Shown here piece after piece: positions 46,950-55,270 of a DNA stretch of 64,000 nt. How positions within the stretch are numbered: position 1 is the stretch's first letter; each line of letters opens with the position of its first letter. Below the pieces are notes generated by a model, which did not search any database, had not been told where the DNA came from, and was given only the letters and a program-made list of their open reading frames with translations. This DNA comes from Larkinella knui. GTDB lineage: Bacteria; Bacteroidota; Bacteroidia; Cytophagales; Spirosomataceae. The position numbers and the translations under genes are program-made. The stretch is from the NCBI RefSeq assembly GCF_003858645.1, contig NZ_RQJP01000001.1:806001-870000 (forward strand). The letters are read 5' to 3'.

Positions 46950-49177
46950 CACCTTACATTGGAAAATCCATCAGTCGCGTCGATGGCGTGGCGAAAGTGA
47001 CGGGCAAAGCAAAGTATGCTGCTGAATATTTTGCGCCGGATATGCTGTATGGCTGGGTCATATCCAGCGCCATTGCCAAAGGCAAAATCACCCGGATTCA
47101 CACCGAAGCCGCCTTGCAACTGCCGGGCGTGGTTCAGGTGTTTACCCACGAAAACCGCCCCAGCCTGGCCTGGTTCGACGTCAACTACAAAGACCAGGAT
47201 GCCCCGCCGGGCTCACCTTTCCGACCGTTGCGGGATGCAACGATTCTCTACAGCGGGCAGCCAATTACGCTGGTGGTGGCCGAAACGCTGGAGGTGGCGC
47301 GGTTTGCGGCCACGCTGGTTCAGGTCGATTATGAAGAGGACGATCACGAAACGGCGCTGGAGCACAACCTGCACCGGGCCCGGGAGCCGAAATCAGGAGT
47401 GGCCAGTTTGTTGAAGTCGCCACCGCCGAAACCGCGGGGCGATTTTGAAAAAGCGTTTGAAGCAGCTCCGTTCCAGACCACCGGCCAGCATATCCACTCC
47501 GTTGAACATCATAATCCGATGGAGATGTTTGCCAGCACGGTGGTGTATGAAAAAGACGGCAAGCTGACTATTTATGACAAAACGCAGGGCGCGCCGAATA
47601 GTCAAATGTATGTTTCTCAGGTGTTTAATATGCCCTTCAGTGACGTACGGGTTATTTCGCCTTACGTGGGGGGCGCTTTCGGCTCGGGCCTGCGTCCGCA
47701 ATACCAGTTGTTTCTGGCGGTATTGGCCGCCCGGGAACTGAAACGGTCGGTGCGGGTTTCGCTGACCCGCCAGCAAATGTTTACGTTTGGCCACCGACCG
47801 GCTACCGTTCAGAATGTGTCGCTGGGGGCAACGGCCGATGGCACCATCGACGCCATTCGGCACGACGCGATTGGCGAAACCTCCCGGTTTGAAGATTATT
47901 TCGAAATTGTCGTGAACTGGGCCGGGATGCTCTACCCGGCACCCCATGTGAAATTTACTTATAATCTCGTACCCCTCGACACCTTTACTCCGCTGGATAT
48001 GCGCGCACCCGGTGGCGTAACCGGGGTTCCGGCGCTCGAAATGGAGGTGGACGAACTGGCTCATAAACTGGGAATGGATCCCATCGAACTGCGTCTGAAG
48101 AATTATACGGAGCGGGATATGAACGAAGACCTGCCCTATTCGAGCAAGGAACTGCGGGAGTGTTTCCGGCAGGGAGCCGAGCGGTTTGGGTGGGCCAGCC
48201 GAAATCCGGAACCGCGTTCGATGCGAAATGGGCACACGCTGGTGGGATGGGGCATGGCGACCGGTATCTGGGATGCCACGCAGGGACCCGCGCGTGCCGA
48301 GGCCGTGTTGACGGTCAATGGCAAGCTTCGGGTAACCAGCGCCACGGCCGATATCGGAACGGGCACGTATACGATCATGACCCAGATTGCGGCCGATACG
48401 CTCGGAATGCCGATCGAAGACGTTATTTTCCGGCTGGGCGATTCCAATATGCCGCTGGCACCCATTGAAGGCGGTTCCTGGACCGCAGCCACCGTCGGCT
48501 CGGCGGTGAAAGTGGCTTGTGAAGCTCTGGGCAAAAAGCTGTTCAAAATGGCTCAGAAAATGAAGGATTCGCCCTTTGCGGATGCCAAATGGGAAGATGT
48601 ATGGTTTTCTGATGCTCATATTCTCTTGAAAACGAATCCGTATGCCGCCGTTTCGTTGCTGGAGATCGTCGGTCAGAACGGGGGCCGGGCGGTGAGTGAA
48701 ACCGCCACTTCGTTACCGAATATGCTGGAACAGCGGAAGTACGCGCGGGCTGTTCACTCGGCGGCTTTTGTGGAAGTGGAAGTGGATGAGGATTTTGGCA
48801 CCGTTCGGGTGACGCGCGCGGTGACTGCCGTGGCCGGTGGCCGCATCCTGAATCCCAAAACCGCCCGCAGCCAGATCATCGGCGGCATGGTGTGGGGAAT
48901 CAGCAAGGCCCTGGAAGAAGAAAGCGTGATGGACCACCAGTTCGGGCGGTTTATGAACCACAATCTGGCGGAATACCACGTGGCTGTCAATGCCGACATT
49001 CAGGATCTCGACGTTATTTTCGTCGATGAAACCGACACGATTGTCAACCCGCTCGGGGTGAAAGGCCTGGGTGAAATCGGTATTGTTGGCATGCCGGCGG
49101 CCGTGGCGAATGCGGTTTTCCACGCCACCGGAAAGCGGATTCGGAGCTTGCCCATCACCCTGGATAAACTATTATAA
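46946..49177 (+). CDS. Aldehyde oxidoreductase molybdenum subunit (PaoC/YagR-like)
   Basis: 743 residues, the large catalytic subunit. It has the xanthine oxidase-family Mo-cofactor blocks, for example YVGGAFGSGLRPQYQ, DMRAPGGVTGVPALEME and GSWTAATVGSAVK. The likely catalytic Glu, about residue 710, lies in KGLGEIGIVG near the C-terminus. It oxidises aldehydes, probably aromatic, at the molybdenum cytosine dinucleotide cofactor. The dedicated chaperone PaoD/XdhC is not adjacent, so maturation must come from elsewhere in the genome. Confidence 0.95.
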   Translation: MTPYIGKSISRVDGVAKVTGKAKYAAEYFAPDMLYGWVISSAIAKGKITRIHTEAALQLPGVVQVFTHENRPSLAWFDVNYKDQDAPPGSPFRPLRDATILYSGQPITLVVAETLEVARFAATLVQVDYEEDDHETALEHNLHRAREPKSGVASLLKSPPPKPRGDFEKAFEAAPFQTTGQHIHSVEHHNPMEMFASTVVYEKDGKLTIYDKTQGAPNSQMYVSQVFNMPFSDVRVISPYVGGAFGSGLRPQYQLFLAVLAARELKRSVRVSLTRQQMFTFGHRPATVQNVSLGATADGTIDAIRHDAIGETSRFEDYFEIVVNWAGMLYPAPHVKFTYNLVPLDTFTPLDMRAPGGVTGVPALEMEVDELAHKLGMDPIELRLKNYTERDMNEDLPYSSKELRECFRQGAERFGWASRNPEPRSMRNGHTLVGWGMATGIWDATQGPARAEAVLTVNGKLRVTSATADIGTGTYTIMTQIAADTLGMPIEDVIFRLGDSNMPLAPIEGGSWTAATVGSAVKVACEALGKKLFKMAQKMKDSPFADAKWEDVWFSDAHILLKTNPYAAVSLLEIVGQNGGRAVSETATSLPNMLEQRKYARAVHSAAFVEVEVDEDFGTVRVTRAVTAVAGGRILNPKTARSQIIGGMVWGISKALEEESVMDHQFGRFMNHNLAEYHVAVNADIQDLDVIFVDETDTIVNPLGVKGLGEIGIVGMPAAVANAVFHATGKRIRSLPITLDKLL

Positions 49178-49248
49178 AGTGGATTTAAACCTTTGGTTCT
49201 TTCTCCGGTCAAAGAAGCGAAATTCTACTTTTTAACGTCCGACGGGCC

Positions 49249-50580
49249 ATGAAAACACAACGAATCATACCGGCTTTTGGGTTGATAATAGCCCTCTTAC
49301 TCACGCTGGCGATGCCTCCCAAAACGCTGGCACAGCCGGGCGTCGACATGCCCGTCGAATCCTTTTATGATGAACTGGCACCCTACGGACAATGGTCGCA
49401 GAACCCAACCTATGGTCAGGTTTGGACACCGGATGTGCCGGGTGATTTTCAACCCTATGCAACCAATGGACACTGGGCGGTAACCGAATACGGCAACACC
49501 TGGGTTTCGGATTATGACTGGGGCTGGGCTCCGTTCCACTACGGACGCTGGCAGTTCGACGATTATTACGGTCGCTGGATCTGGATCCCCGATACCCAAT
49601 GGGGACCGGCCTGGGTGAGCTGGCGTACCGGTGGCGGTTATTATGGCTGGGCTCCGCTGGGTCCGGGCATGAGCATCAATGTGAACATCAATCTTCCGGT
49701 CAACTACTGGACGTTTGTTCCGCAGATGTATTTCACCAGCCCCCGGGTGTACAGCTATTGCATTCCGCGAACGCGGGTGGTGAACATCTACCGCAATACT
49801 ACGATTATCAATAATGTTTACCGGTATAACAACCGGTCGTACGGATACGGCCCACGCCGGGAAGAAATCGAGCGGTATACGCGCCAAAGTGTGCCGGTTT
49901 ACCGGGCCAATGATATCGCCCGTCGGGGCAGTTACGGCGCTCGTGGAGGAAACAGCACTTCCTATCGGCCCGACAATCGGGGCAGTTACAACGGGAACGG
50001 CGGTTACAACGGCAACAACCGGGGCGAGGTAGCCGGAAATTATCCGAACGGCAATCGTCCAAACCGGTATGACAATGACCGCTCTAATGGTAACTTCGGA
50101 AACCGCAACGACGACTATACCAACCGCCCCAATTCCGGGAACGGTAACCGTCCGGAGTACAATAACCGTCCCAATGGTGGCAACGATACTCGCCCGGACT
50201 ATTCCAACCGCCCTAATGCGGGTATTCCGTCGGGTGGGGCCGAACGTCCGGATTACAACAACCGGGATCGGGCGATGCCAAACCGGGTTGAAACTCCCGC
50301 TGAAAACCGGGGGAATCAAGGCGGCTATAATCCGGGCATGAGTTCGCCCCCCGCCGAGCGCCGGTCCGAAAGCCGGCCCACTCAGCAGCCGGATCAGTTT
50401 AACCGGCGGGAACGCCCATCCGGCTTCGGCGGAAATGAAGGCGCTGCTCCGCGGCCTGAGCGGAGCCGGGATCAATACCAGCAACGCTCGCCGGATCAAC
50501 CCCCGCGTCAATACCAGGAGCGTCAGAACTCGTCCAACCGGGGTGAGGGCGGTGGCGGAAGCCGCCGGGGACCGCAGTAA
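49249..50580 (+). CDS. DUF6600-type secreted protein with Asn/Arg/Gly-rich repeat tail
   Basis: 443 residues with a signal peptide (FGLIIALLLTLAMPPKTLAQ). The first 200 residues are Tyr/Trp-rich with WVSDYDWGWAPFHYGRW and YYGWAPLGPG, the DUF6600 pattern. From about 210 the sequence becomes low-complexity, rich in Asn, Arg, Gly and Pro, with units such as RPEYNNRPNGGNDTRPDYSN. A role on the cell surface or in the envelope is likely; no catalytic motif is seen. A 40-base perfect palindrome follows its stop. Confidence 0.88.
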   Translation: MKTQRIIPAFGLIIALLLTLAMPPKTLAQPGVDMPVESFYDELAPYGQWSQNPTYGQVWTPDVPGDFQPYATNGHWAVTEYGNTWVSDYDWGWAPFHYGRWQFDDYYGRWIWIPDTQWGPAWVSWRTGGGYYGWAPLGPGMSINVNINLPVNYWTFVPQMYFTSPRVYSYCIPRTRVVNIYRNTTIINNVYRYNNRSYGYGPRREEIERYTRQSVPVYRANDIARRGSYGARGGNSTSYRPDNRGSYNGNGGYNGNNRGEVAGNYPNGNRPNRYDNDRSNGNFGNRNDDYTNRPNSGNGNRPEYNNRPNGGNDTRPDYSNRPNAGIPSGGAERPDYNNRDRAMPNRVETPAENRGNQGGYNPGMSSPPAERRSESRPTQQPDQFNRRERPSGFGGNEGAAPRPERSRDQYQQRSPDQPPRQYQERQNSSNRGEGGGGSRRGPQ

Positions 50581-50597
50581 AAGGTGGTTTTAATTCT

Positions 50598-50637
50598 AAG
50601 TCGGCCTTCGGAGGGAATTCCCTCCGAAGGCCGACTT
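50598..50637. terminator. Perfect 40-base palindromic bidirectional terminator
   Basis: AAGTCGGCCTTCGGAGGGAA and its exact complement meet with no loop; TTTTTT follows on the plus strand. It lies between the convergent stops at 50580 and 50640 and can serve both genes. Confidence 0.92.
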
Positions 50638-50639
50638 TT

Positions 50640-50957
50640 TTAGGGCCTCTCCGGTCTGATTCTGGAAAGAATTTTATAATCGATGTAGAAGGTGCCGAAT
50701 GGTACCAGGGAAGCCAGCAGTACTTTCCAGGTGGTTTCCCGAAACTTCCATTTTTGACCAATACCAAAACTCAGGGTATTGATGACAAAAAACAGAAACA
50801 ATAAACCGTGGATCGGCCCCAGCATTTTCACCAGCGAGGGGTCGCCCTGCGTATATTTTATAGGGACGGCAATTCCGATCAACAGGAGCAGGGAAAGGCC
50901 TTCTAAAAAGGCTATCAGCCGCAATCGTCCGAGTGGGGTTCTAAAGAATTTCAGCAT
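50640..50957 (-). CDS. DUF3817 membrane protein
   Basis: 105 residues with three helices: RLIAFLEGLSLLLLIGIAVP, GPIHGLLFLFFVINTLSFGI and WKVLLASLVPFGTFYIDYKI. The block PLKY...GP(I/W)HG and LVPFGTFY is the DUF3817 signature. It begins next to the stop of the upstream b561-like gene. A paralogue is at 59444. Function unknown. Confidence 0.9.
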   Translation of the reverse strand: MLKFFRTPLGRLRLIAFLEGLSLLLLIGIAVPIKYTQGDPSLVKMLGPIHGLLFLFFVINTLSFGIGQKWKFRETTWKVLLASLVPFGTFYIDYKILSRIRPERP

Positions 50958-50958
50958 G

Positions 50959-51435
50959 TTAAAAAGTGCGGATATAAGGCCGGTTTGCCAGGGGTGAGAA
51001 CGGCCAGGGAATGGCCGTTAAAATGATTACTAACGCCAGAGAGAACCAGATCGTCATCGTTTTAAATTTCTCCCGATCGCTATCCATGCGTTTCGATACC
51101 GACGAACCGACGGTAATAAAAACGATGGCCAGGGTCATGAGCAGGATGTGAATCAGACCGAAAAAGAGCAAGTCGAACTGGTGACGGGCTTCGGTAAAGT
51201 GCGCCCGAAAATAGCTCACAAGCGGGCTGTTAAAATACAAAATGTAACCAATCAGGAGCTGGATGTGCGCAATGGTGGCTGTGGTATGACGGATTGAGTT
51301 ATCAAAACGGGTAAAGGAAACTCTTCGTGAATAGCCTCGGCCTCCCCGGTAAATACCGTACAAAACACTCCCGAGAACCAGCCATCGAAACGCAGAATGA
51401 ATCACTAGTAAGACCGAATACATCGCTTTTTGCAT
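50959..51435 (-). CDS. Four-helix membrane protein, cytochrome b561-like
   Basis: 158 residues with helices MYSVLLVIHSAFRWLVLGSV, HTTATIAHIQLLIGYILYF, FDLLFFGLIHILLMTLAIVF and IWFSLALVIILTAIPWPF. Regular His residues in helices 1 to 3 (IHSAFRW, ATIAHIQ, GLIHILL) resemble a b-type haem-binding core. The family is not certain. Its stop touches the start of the DUF3817 gene, so the two form an operon. Confidence 0.8.
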   Translation of the reverse strand: MQKAMYSVLLVIHSAFRWLVLGSVLYGIYRGGRGYSRRVSFTRFDNSIRHTTATIAHIQLLIGYILYFNSPLVSYFRAHFTEARHQFDLLFFGLIHILLMTLAIVFITVGSSVSKRMDSDREKFKTMTIWFSLALVIILTAIPWPFSPLANRPYIRTF

Positions 51436-51496
51436 CTATTTGAGACACAAAGGTCGGGTATCGGGAAAATTGAGGGTAGGATGGATGAGGTGATTT

Positions 51497-52402
51497 TCAG
51501 GACTTTTCAATCATTCTTCGAAACTCGGTCGGTGTCTGTCCTTCAAACTTTTTAAACAGGCGGGTGAAATAGGAAGGGTCGTCCAGGCCAACCTGAGCCG
51601 CTATTTCATTGATGGACAAACCGGTTTGGCACAGCAGCACTTTGGCTTCGAGCAGAATGGCTTCGTCGATCCATTTGGTCGGTGATTTTCCGGAAACGGT
51701 CCGGACGGTTTTGTTCAGGTGATTCGGGGTGATGTGAAGCAGGGCCGCATACTCGGACACCCGTTGTTTCGTCCTGAACAGTGAAAAAACAAGCTCCCGA
51801 AAGCGGTTCGTCAGGGTTACCGCCGGGATCGGATCAGGCGTTGAACCCGACTGGTAAACCCGGTTTATCTCACACAGCAACGCCAGCAGATAGGATTGAA
51901 GAATACCGGAATTCTGAAGGCCATTTTGGGAATAATCGATCAGCAGCCGTGCGTACAAAGACTGAATAAACCGGGCGGATTGTACATCTGGTTTGATGAG
52001 TGGATTGCCCCAGACCTGTAAAAAATCAAATTCTTTTAACAGGTTATTCTGAAGCCATTTTCCCACCAGGAAATCAGCGTGAAAGCCGCATAAATACCCT
52101 TTGTTAACGTCATTTTCCTGAAACGAGAAAACCTGTCCCGCGGGCACAATTAGTAATTCGTTGCGGTGGATGGTGTATGATTCACTGCCGATTTTCATGC
52201 TTGCTTCGCCTTCGGTGATGAATAAGCAGGAATAAATCGTTGATCGCGAGGCCGGAACCGGGCGGTTGACGTGGCGATACATGTCTTCCACGCGGACGAT
52301 AAAAAACTTGCTGCGATCCTCTTTCAGAATGGCATCTAATTCTTCCGAGGGCATGAACTTTGCCGTGAATTCCGGCGCATCGTACACTTTTATTTCGCTC
52401 AT
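51497..52402 (-). CDS. AraC-family regulator
   Basis: 301 residues. Sensing domain with SYTIHRNELLIVPAGQVFSF; C-terminal HTH pair with LHITPNHLNKTVRTVSG and INEIAAQVGLDDPSYFTRLF. It is co-directional with the b561-like/DUF3817 pair, 60 bases upstream of it, and may control it. A terminator at 52436-52467 separates it from the DUF1905 gene. Confidence 0.92.
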   Translation of the reverse strand: MSEIKVYDAPEFTAKFMPSEELDAILKEDRSKFFIVRVEDMYRHVNRPVPASRSTIYSCLFITEGEASMKIGSESYTIHRNELLIVPAGQVFSFQENDVNKGYLCGFHADFLVGKWLQNNLLKEFDFLQVWGNPLIKPDVQSARFIQSLYARLLIDYSQNGLQNSGILQSYLLALLCEINRVYQSGSTPDPIPAVTLTNRFRELVFSLFRTKQRVSEYAALLHITPNHLNKTVRTVSGKSPTKWIDEAILLEAKVLLCQTGLSINEIAAQVGLDDPSYFTRLFKKFEGQTPTEFRRMIEKS

Positions 52403-52435
52403 GATTCTGAACTAACACGGTAAGCCGGAAACTAC

Positions 52436-52467
52436 AAAAGCCGTACTTAAAATAAGGTACGGCTTTT
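52436..52467 (-). terminator. Terminator after the DUF1905 gene
   Basis: AAAAGCCGTAC (52436-52446) and GTACGGCTTTT (52457-52467) form 11-base perfect arms around CTT-AAAAT-AAG. It lies 27 bases beyond the minus-strand stop at 52494 and carries T-runs on both strands. Confidence 0.9.
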
Positions 52468-52493
52468 ATAAACTGCAAAATTCAGTATAAAAA

Positions 52494-52964
52494 TCAATGC
52501 GTTTTCAATCGGTCGATCATCAGGATGGCCCGGTCGATGCGGGTTTGTACGTTTTTGGCACCATCGACATAATACATGATGCTGCGTTGCTTTCCGGGCG
52601 TGAGTGCCTGAAAACACTGGTTTCCTTCTTCATCGATGGCCAGCAACTCCTGAAGTTCTTCCGGCATTTTCCGGCCATATTCACTTTCATCTTTCCAGAT
52701 TGCTGCCTTCACGGTGTCGCCCATCCGCACTTTGAGCTGCTGACGGATGGGGGTTCCGAGGCTGATCATAAACGAACCGTCGCCTTTGGGCCGGAGGGCA
52801 CAGTGAAACTCAACCGTACTGTTCAGCCGACACATGACGCGAACCGCCGACTTTTGCGTAAAGTGCTGCACCACATCGTCCGGAACACCAATGTAATGCC
52901 CTCCGATCGAGTGCGTAAATCGCTCGATCACAGCCTCAAAACGGACGGCATCAGTCGGCTCCAT
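52494..52964 (-). CDS. DUF1905/YdeI-like protein
   Basis: 156 residues from the ATG at 52964. The N-terminal beta-barrel-like DUF1905 part (VRFEAVIERFTHSIGGHYIG, VRVMCRLNSTVEFHCALRPK) is followed by the YdeI-type helical tail (ALTPGKQRSIMYYVDGAKNV, QTRIDRAILMIDRL). Family proteins bind small molecules or peptides; the role is obscure. It lies 7 bases after the mqo stop and is translated with it. Confidence 0.85.
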   Translation of the reverse strand: MEPTDAVRFEAVIERFTHSIGGHYIGVPDDVVQHFTQKSAVRVMCRLNSTVEFHCALRPKGDGSFMISLGTPIRQQLKVRMGDTVKAAIWKDESEYGRKMPEELQELLAIDEEGNQCFQALTPGKQRSIMYYVDGAKNVQTRIDRAILMIDRLKTH

Positions 52965-52971
52965 ACCCGCG

Positions 52972-54489
52972 TCAAGCAATCGGTTCGGTAACGTTTAATG
53001 CCAGAACGTCGCTCGTCCAGGCCCGGGTCTGGTAAGCCAGCTCCGCATCGGTCGCCAGCGATTGTCCATACGAAGGAATCATCTGCTTCAGTTTGCTTTG
53101 CCAGGCTTCCGAATGAATTTTGTCCGGAAAACACCGTTTCAGCAGGTCGAGCATGATGGAAACGGAGGTGGATGCCCCCGGCGATGCACCGAGCAGTGCG
53201 GCAATGGAGCCGTCGGCGGCACAAACCACCTCGGTACCGAATTCGAGAATACCGCCTTCTTCGGGGTCTTTTTTGATGACCTGAACCCGCTGACCGGCCA
53301 CTTCCAGATCCCAGTCTTCCATTTTGGCAACCGGAAAATACTCACGCAGGGCTTCCAGCCGGTCTTCCGGCGACTGCCGAACCTGATCGATCAGGTATTT
53401 CGTCAGGGGAATATTATGGAGTCCGGCCGCCATCATGGGCAGCAGGTTATTGGCTTTAATGGAAAGCGGCAAATCCATGAAGGAGCCGTTTTTCAGGAAT
53501 TTGGTCGAAAAGCCGGCGTAGGGGCCAAAAAGCAGGGCTTTTTTGCCATCGATCATCCGGGTATCGAGGTGCGGCACCGACATCGGGGGCGAACCCACCG
53601 CAGCTTTGCCGTATACTTTCGCTTCGTGTTTTTCAATGACTTCCGGGTTATTGCAAACCAGCCATTGGCCACTGACCGGAAAACCGCCAAAGCCTTTGCC
53701 TTCGGGAATGTCGGCTTTTTCGAGCAGCGGCAACGAACCACCACCCGCGCCGATGAAGATGAAACGGGTGCGCAATTCCCGCTTTTTCCGCGTCGACCAG
53801 TTTTTTACGGTAATTTTCCAGGTCCCGTCTTTTTCCTGTTCCAGATCCCGGACATCGTGGGCCAGCCGGATCGTGACGCCGTCCATTTTGCGGAGGTGTT
53901 CGAATAACGCGCGGGTAAGGGCCCCAAAATTAACGTCGGTACCGATGTCCATGCGGGTTGCGGCCACTTTCTGATCCGGGTCCCGGCCTTCCATCACGAG
54001 CGGCATCCATTGCTTCAGCTGGCCAGGATCTTCGGAATACAGCATGCCTTTGAACAGGTGGTGATTGTCCAGCGCATCGTGCCGTTTTTTCAGATAATCG
54101 ACGTTCTTTTCCCCCCAAACGAAACTCATGTGCGGAATTTCGTTGATAAACGTCTGGGGCGCGGGCGTAATGTTTTGCTGCACCAGGTACGCCCAGAACT
54201 CTTTGGAAACCTCAAACGACTCCGCAATTTTGACCGCTTTGGAAATATCGACCGATCCGTCTTCCCGTTCCGGCGTGTAATTTAGTTCGCAAAAAGCGGA
54301 ATGGCCCGTTCCGGCATTGTTCCACGCATCCGAGCTTTCGGCGGCCAGCACATCCAGCCGTTCGAACACTTCGATGGTCAGGCCCGGGTCTAACTCCTTG
54401 AGTAACATACCCAGGGTGGCACTCATTATCCCGGCACCGATCAAAACAACGTCCGGGTCTTTTGGTATCAATCGACTATTTTTAGGCAT
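52972..54489 (-). CDS. mqo: Malate:quinone oxidoreductase
   Basis: 505 residues of normal length. FAD motif [17 protein letters not shown], the substrate-binding [15 protein letters not shown], and the C-terminal [17 protein letters not shown] and [11 protein letters not shown] blocks match Mqo. It is a peripheral membrane enzyme that oxidises L-malate to oxaloacetate and passes electrons to quinone, replacing or supporting NAD-dependent malate dehydrogenase. It is first in a short operon with the DUF1905 gene. Confidence 0.95.
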   Translation of the reverse strand: MPKNSRLIPKDPDVVLIGAGIMSATLGMLLKELDPGLTIEVFERLDVLAAESSDAWNNAGTGHSAFCELNYTPEREDGSVDISKAVKIAESFEVSKEFWAYLVQQNITPAPQTFINEIPHMSFVWGEKNVDYLKKRHDALDNHHLFKGMLYSEDPGQLKQWMPLVMEGRDPDQKVAATRMDIGTDVNFGALTRALFEHLRKMDGVTIRLAHDVRDLEQEKDGTWKITVKNWSTRKKRELRTRFIFIGAGGGSLPLLEKADIPEGKGFGGFPVSGQWLVCNNPEVIEKHEAKVYGKAAVGSPPMSVPHLDTRMIDGKKALLFGPYAGFSTKFLKNGSFMDLPLSIKANNLLPMMAAGLHNIPLTKYLIDQVRQSPEDRLEALREYFPVAKMEDWDLEVAGQRVQVIKKDPEEGGILEFGTEVVCAADGSIAALLGASPGASTSVSIMLDLLKRCFPDKIHSEAWQSKLKQMIPSYGQSLATDAELAYQTRAWTSDVLALNVTEPIA

Positions 54490-54630
54490 AATCGTGGAAA
54501 AGCATGGTAGTATTTATAAAACTATTTTTTTAACCATCCAATTCACCATTTTGTGTTGATATCCAGTGAATGTTTATTGCTTTTTTAGGCAATTTTTAAT
54601 CATACGGGTTAAAACCAGGAAATACCGGTA

Positions 54631-55185
54631 CTACTTTCGGGGTTGCCAGCGGGTGTAATAAACGGAATCCATGAAGCGGCCGTTGAAGTATTTGTTTTCT
54701 TTAAAATGGCCTTCTTTCGTGAATCCGCTCCGTTCCAGGAGTTTGGCCGAAGCGGTATTTTCCGGGTCGACAACGGCTTCGATGGAATGCAGTTTCAGGC
54801 CCTGAAAACCATAGTCAACCAAGGCCAGCAGAGCCTCCCGCATCATCCCGGTTCCGTGGAAATCTGGATGCAGCAAATAACCCACCTCAGCCCGGTAATG
54901 CTCCTTAAAAATCCGCACAAACCCGATCGTTCCAATCACCCTGGGTTCACTCCTGAGCGCGATGCCCCACGTAATGCTTTCGTTAGCCCGGATGGCATCG
55001 CTGAAACCCTGAATCAACAAAGCCGCGTCCTGCGCCGACTGGGCCAGTGGTCTGGGAATAAACCGCATCAGGGTTTTGTTGGAGCGGATGGCAAATAAAT
55101 CTTCTTCATCGCCTTTCACCAACTTCCTGATTTCCAGCCGTTCGGTTCGTAAAGTAGGGAAAGGACTAAAATTTACAGTCAACAT
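54631..55185 (-). CDS. RimJ/RimL-type GNAT acetyltransferase
   Basis: 184 residues. LRTERLEIRKLVKGDEEDLF is the usual RimJ start; the acetyl-CoA loop is in EVGYLLHPDFHGTGMMREAL, with LEAVVDPENTASAKLLERSG and FKENKYFNGRFMDSVYYTRW near the end. It N-acetylates proteins or small amines; the substrate is not predictable. It sits between mqo and trpB-like genes, both on the same strand. Confidence 0.92.
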   Translation of the reverse strand: MLTVNFSPFPTLRTERLEIRKLVKGDEEDLFAIRSNKTLMRFIPRPLAQSAQDAALLIQGFSDAIRANESITWGIALRSEPRVIGTIGFVRIFKEHYRAEVGYLLHPDFHGTGMMREALLALVDYGFQGLKLHSIEAVVDPENTASAKLLERSGFTKEGHFKENKYFNGRFMDSVYYTRWQPRK

Positions 55186-55201
55186 AAAGTAAAAGTTAAC
55201 G

Positions 55202-55264
55202 GGAACACGGATAGAACTGATTAAAATCTGTTTTGATCCGTTCTATCCGTTCAATCCGTGTTCC
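55202..55264. repeat. Family A inverted repeat (copy 3), 3' of the trpB2-like gene
   Basis: GGAACACGGAT (55202-55212) pairs with ATCCGTGTTCC (55254-55264). The inner part reads like the other copies. It begins 6 bases after the minus-strand stop at 55271, again immediately 3' of a gene. Confidence 0.75.
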
Positions 55265-55270
55265 TATCAG

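Noticed and set aside
47393-48619. 408-codon frame antisense to the molybdenum subunit
   Set aside because: The sense frame is a clear xanthine oxidase-family enzyme; the antisense product is His/Arg-rich without motifs and is explained by codon bias.
49297-50511. 404-codon open frame antisense to the DUF6600 gene
   Set aside because: It arises from the repetitive Asn/Arg/Gly codons of the real gene read backwards; its product is a monotonous Val/Ile/Arg-rich string with no domain, and the sense gene has a signal peptide and DUF6600 motifs.
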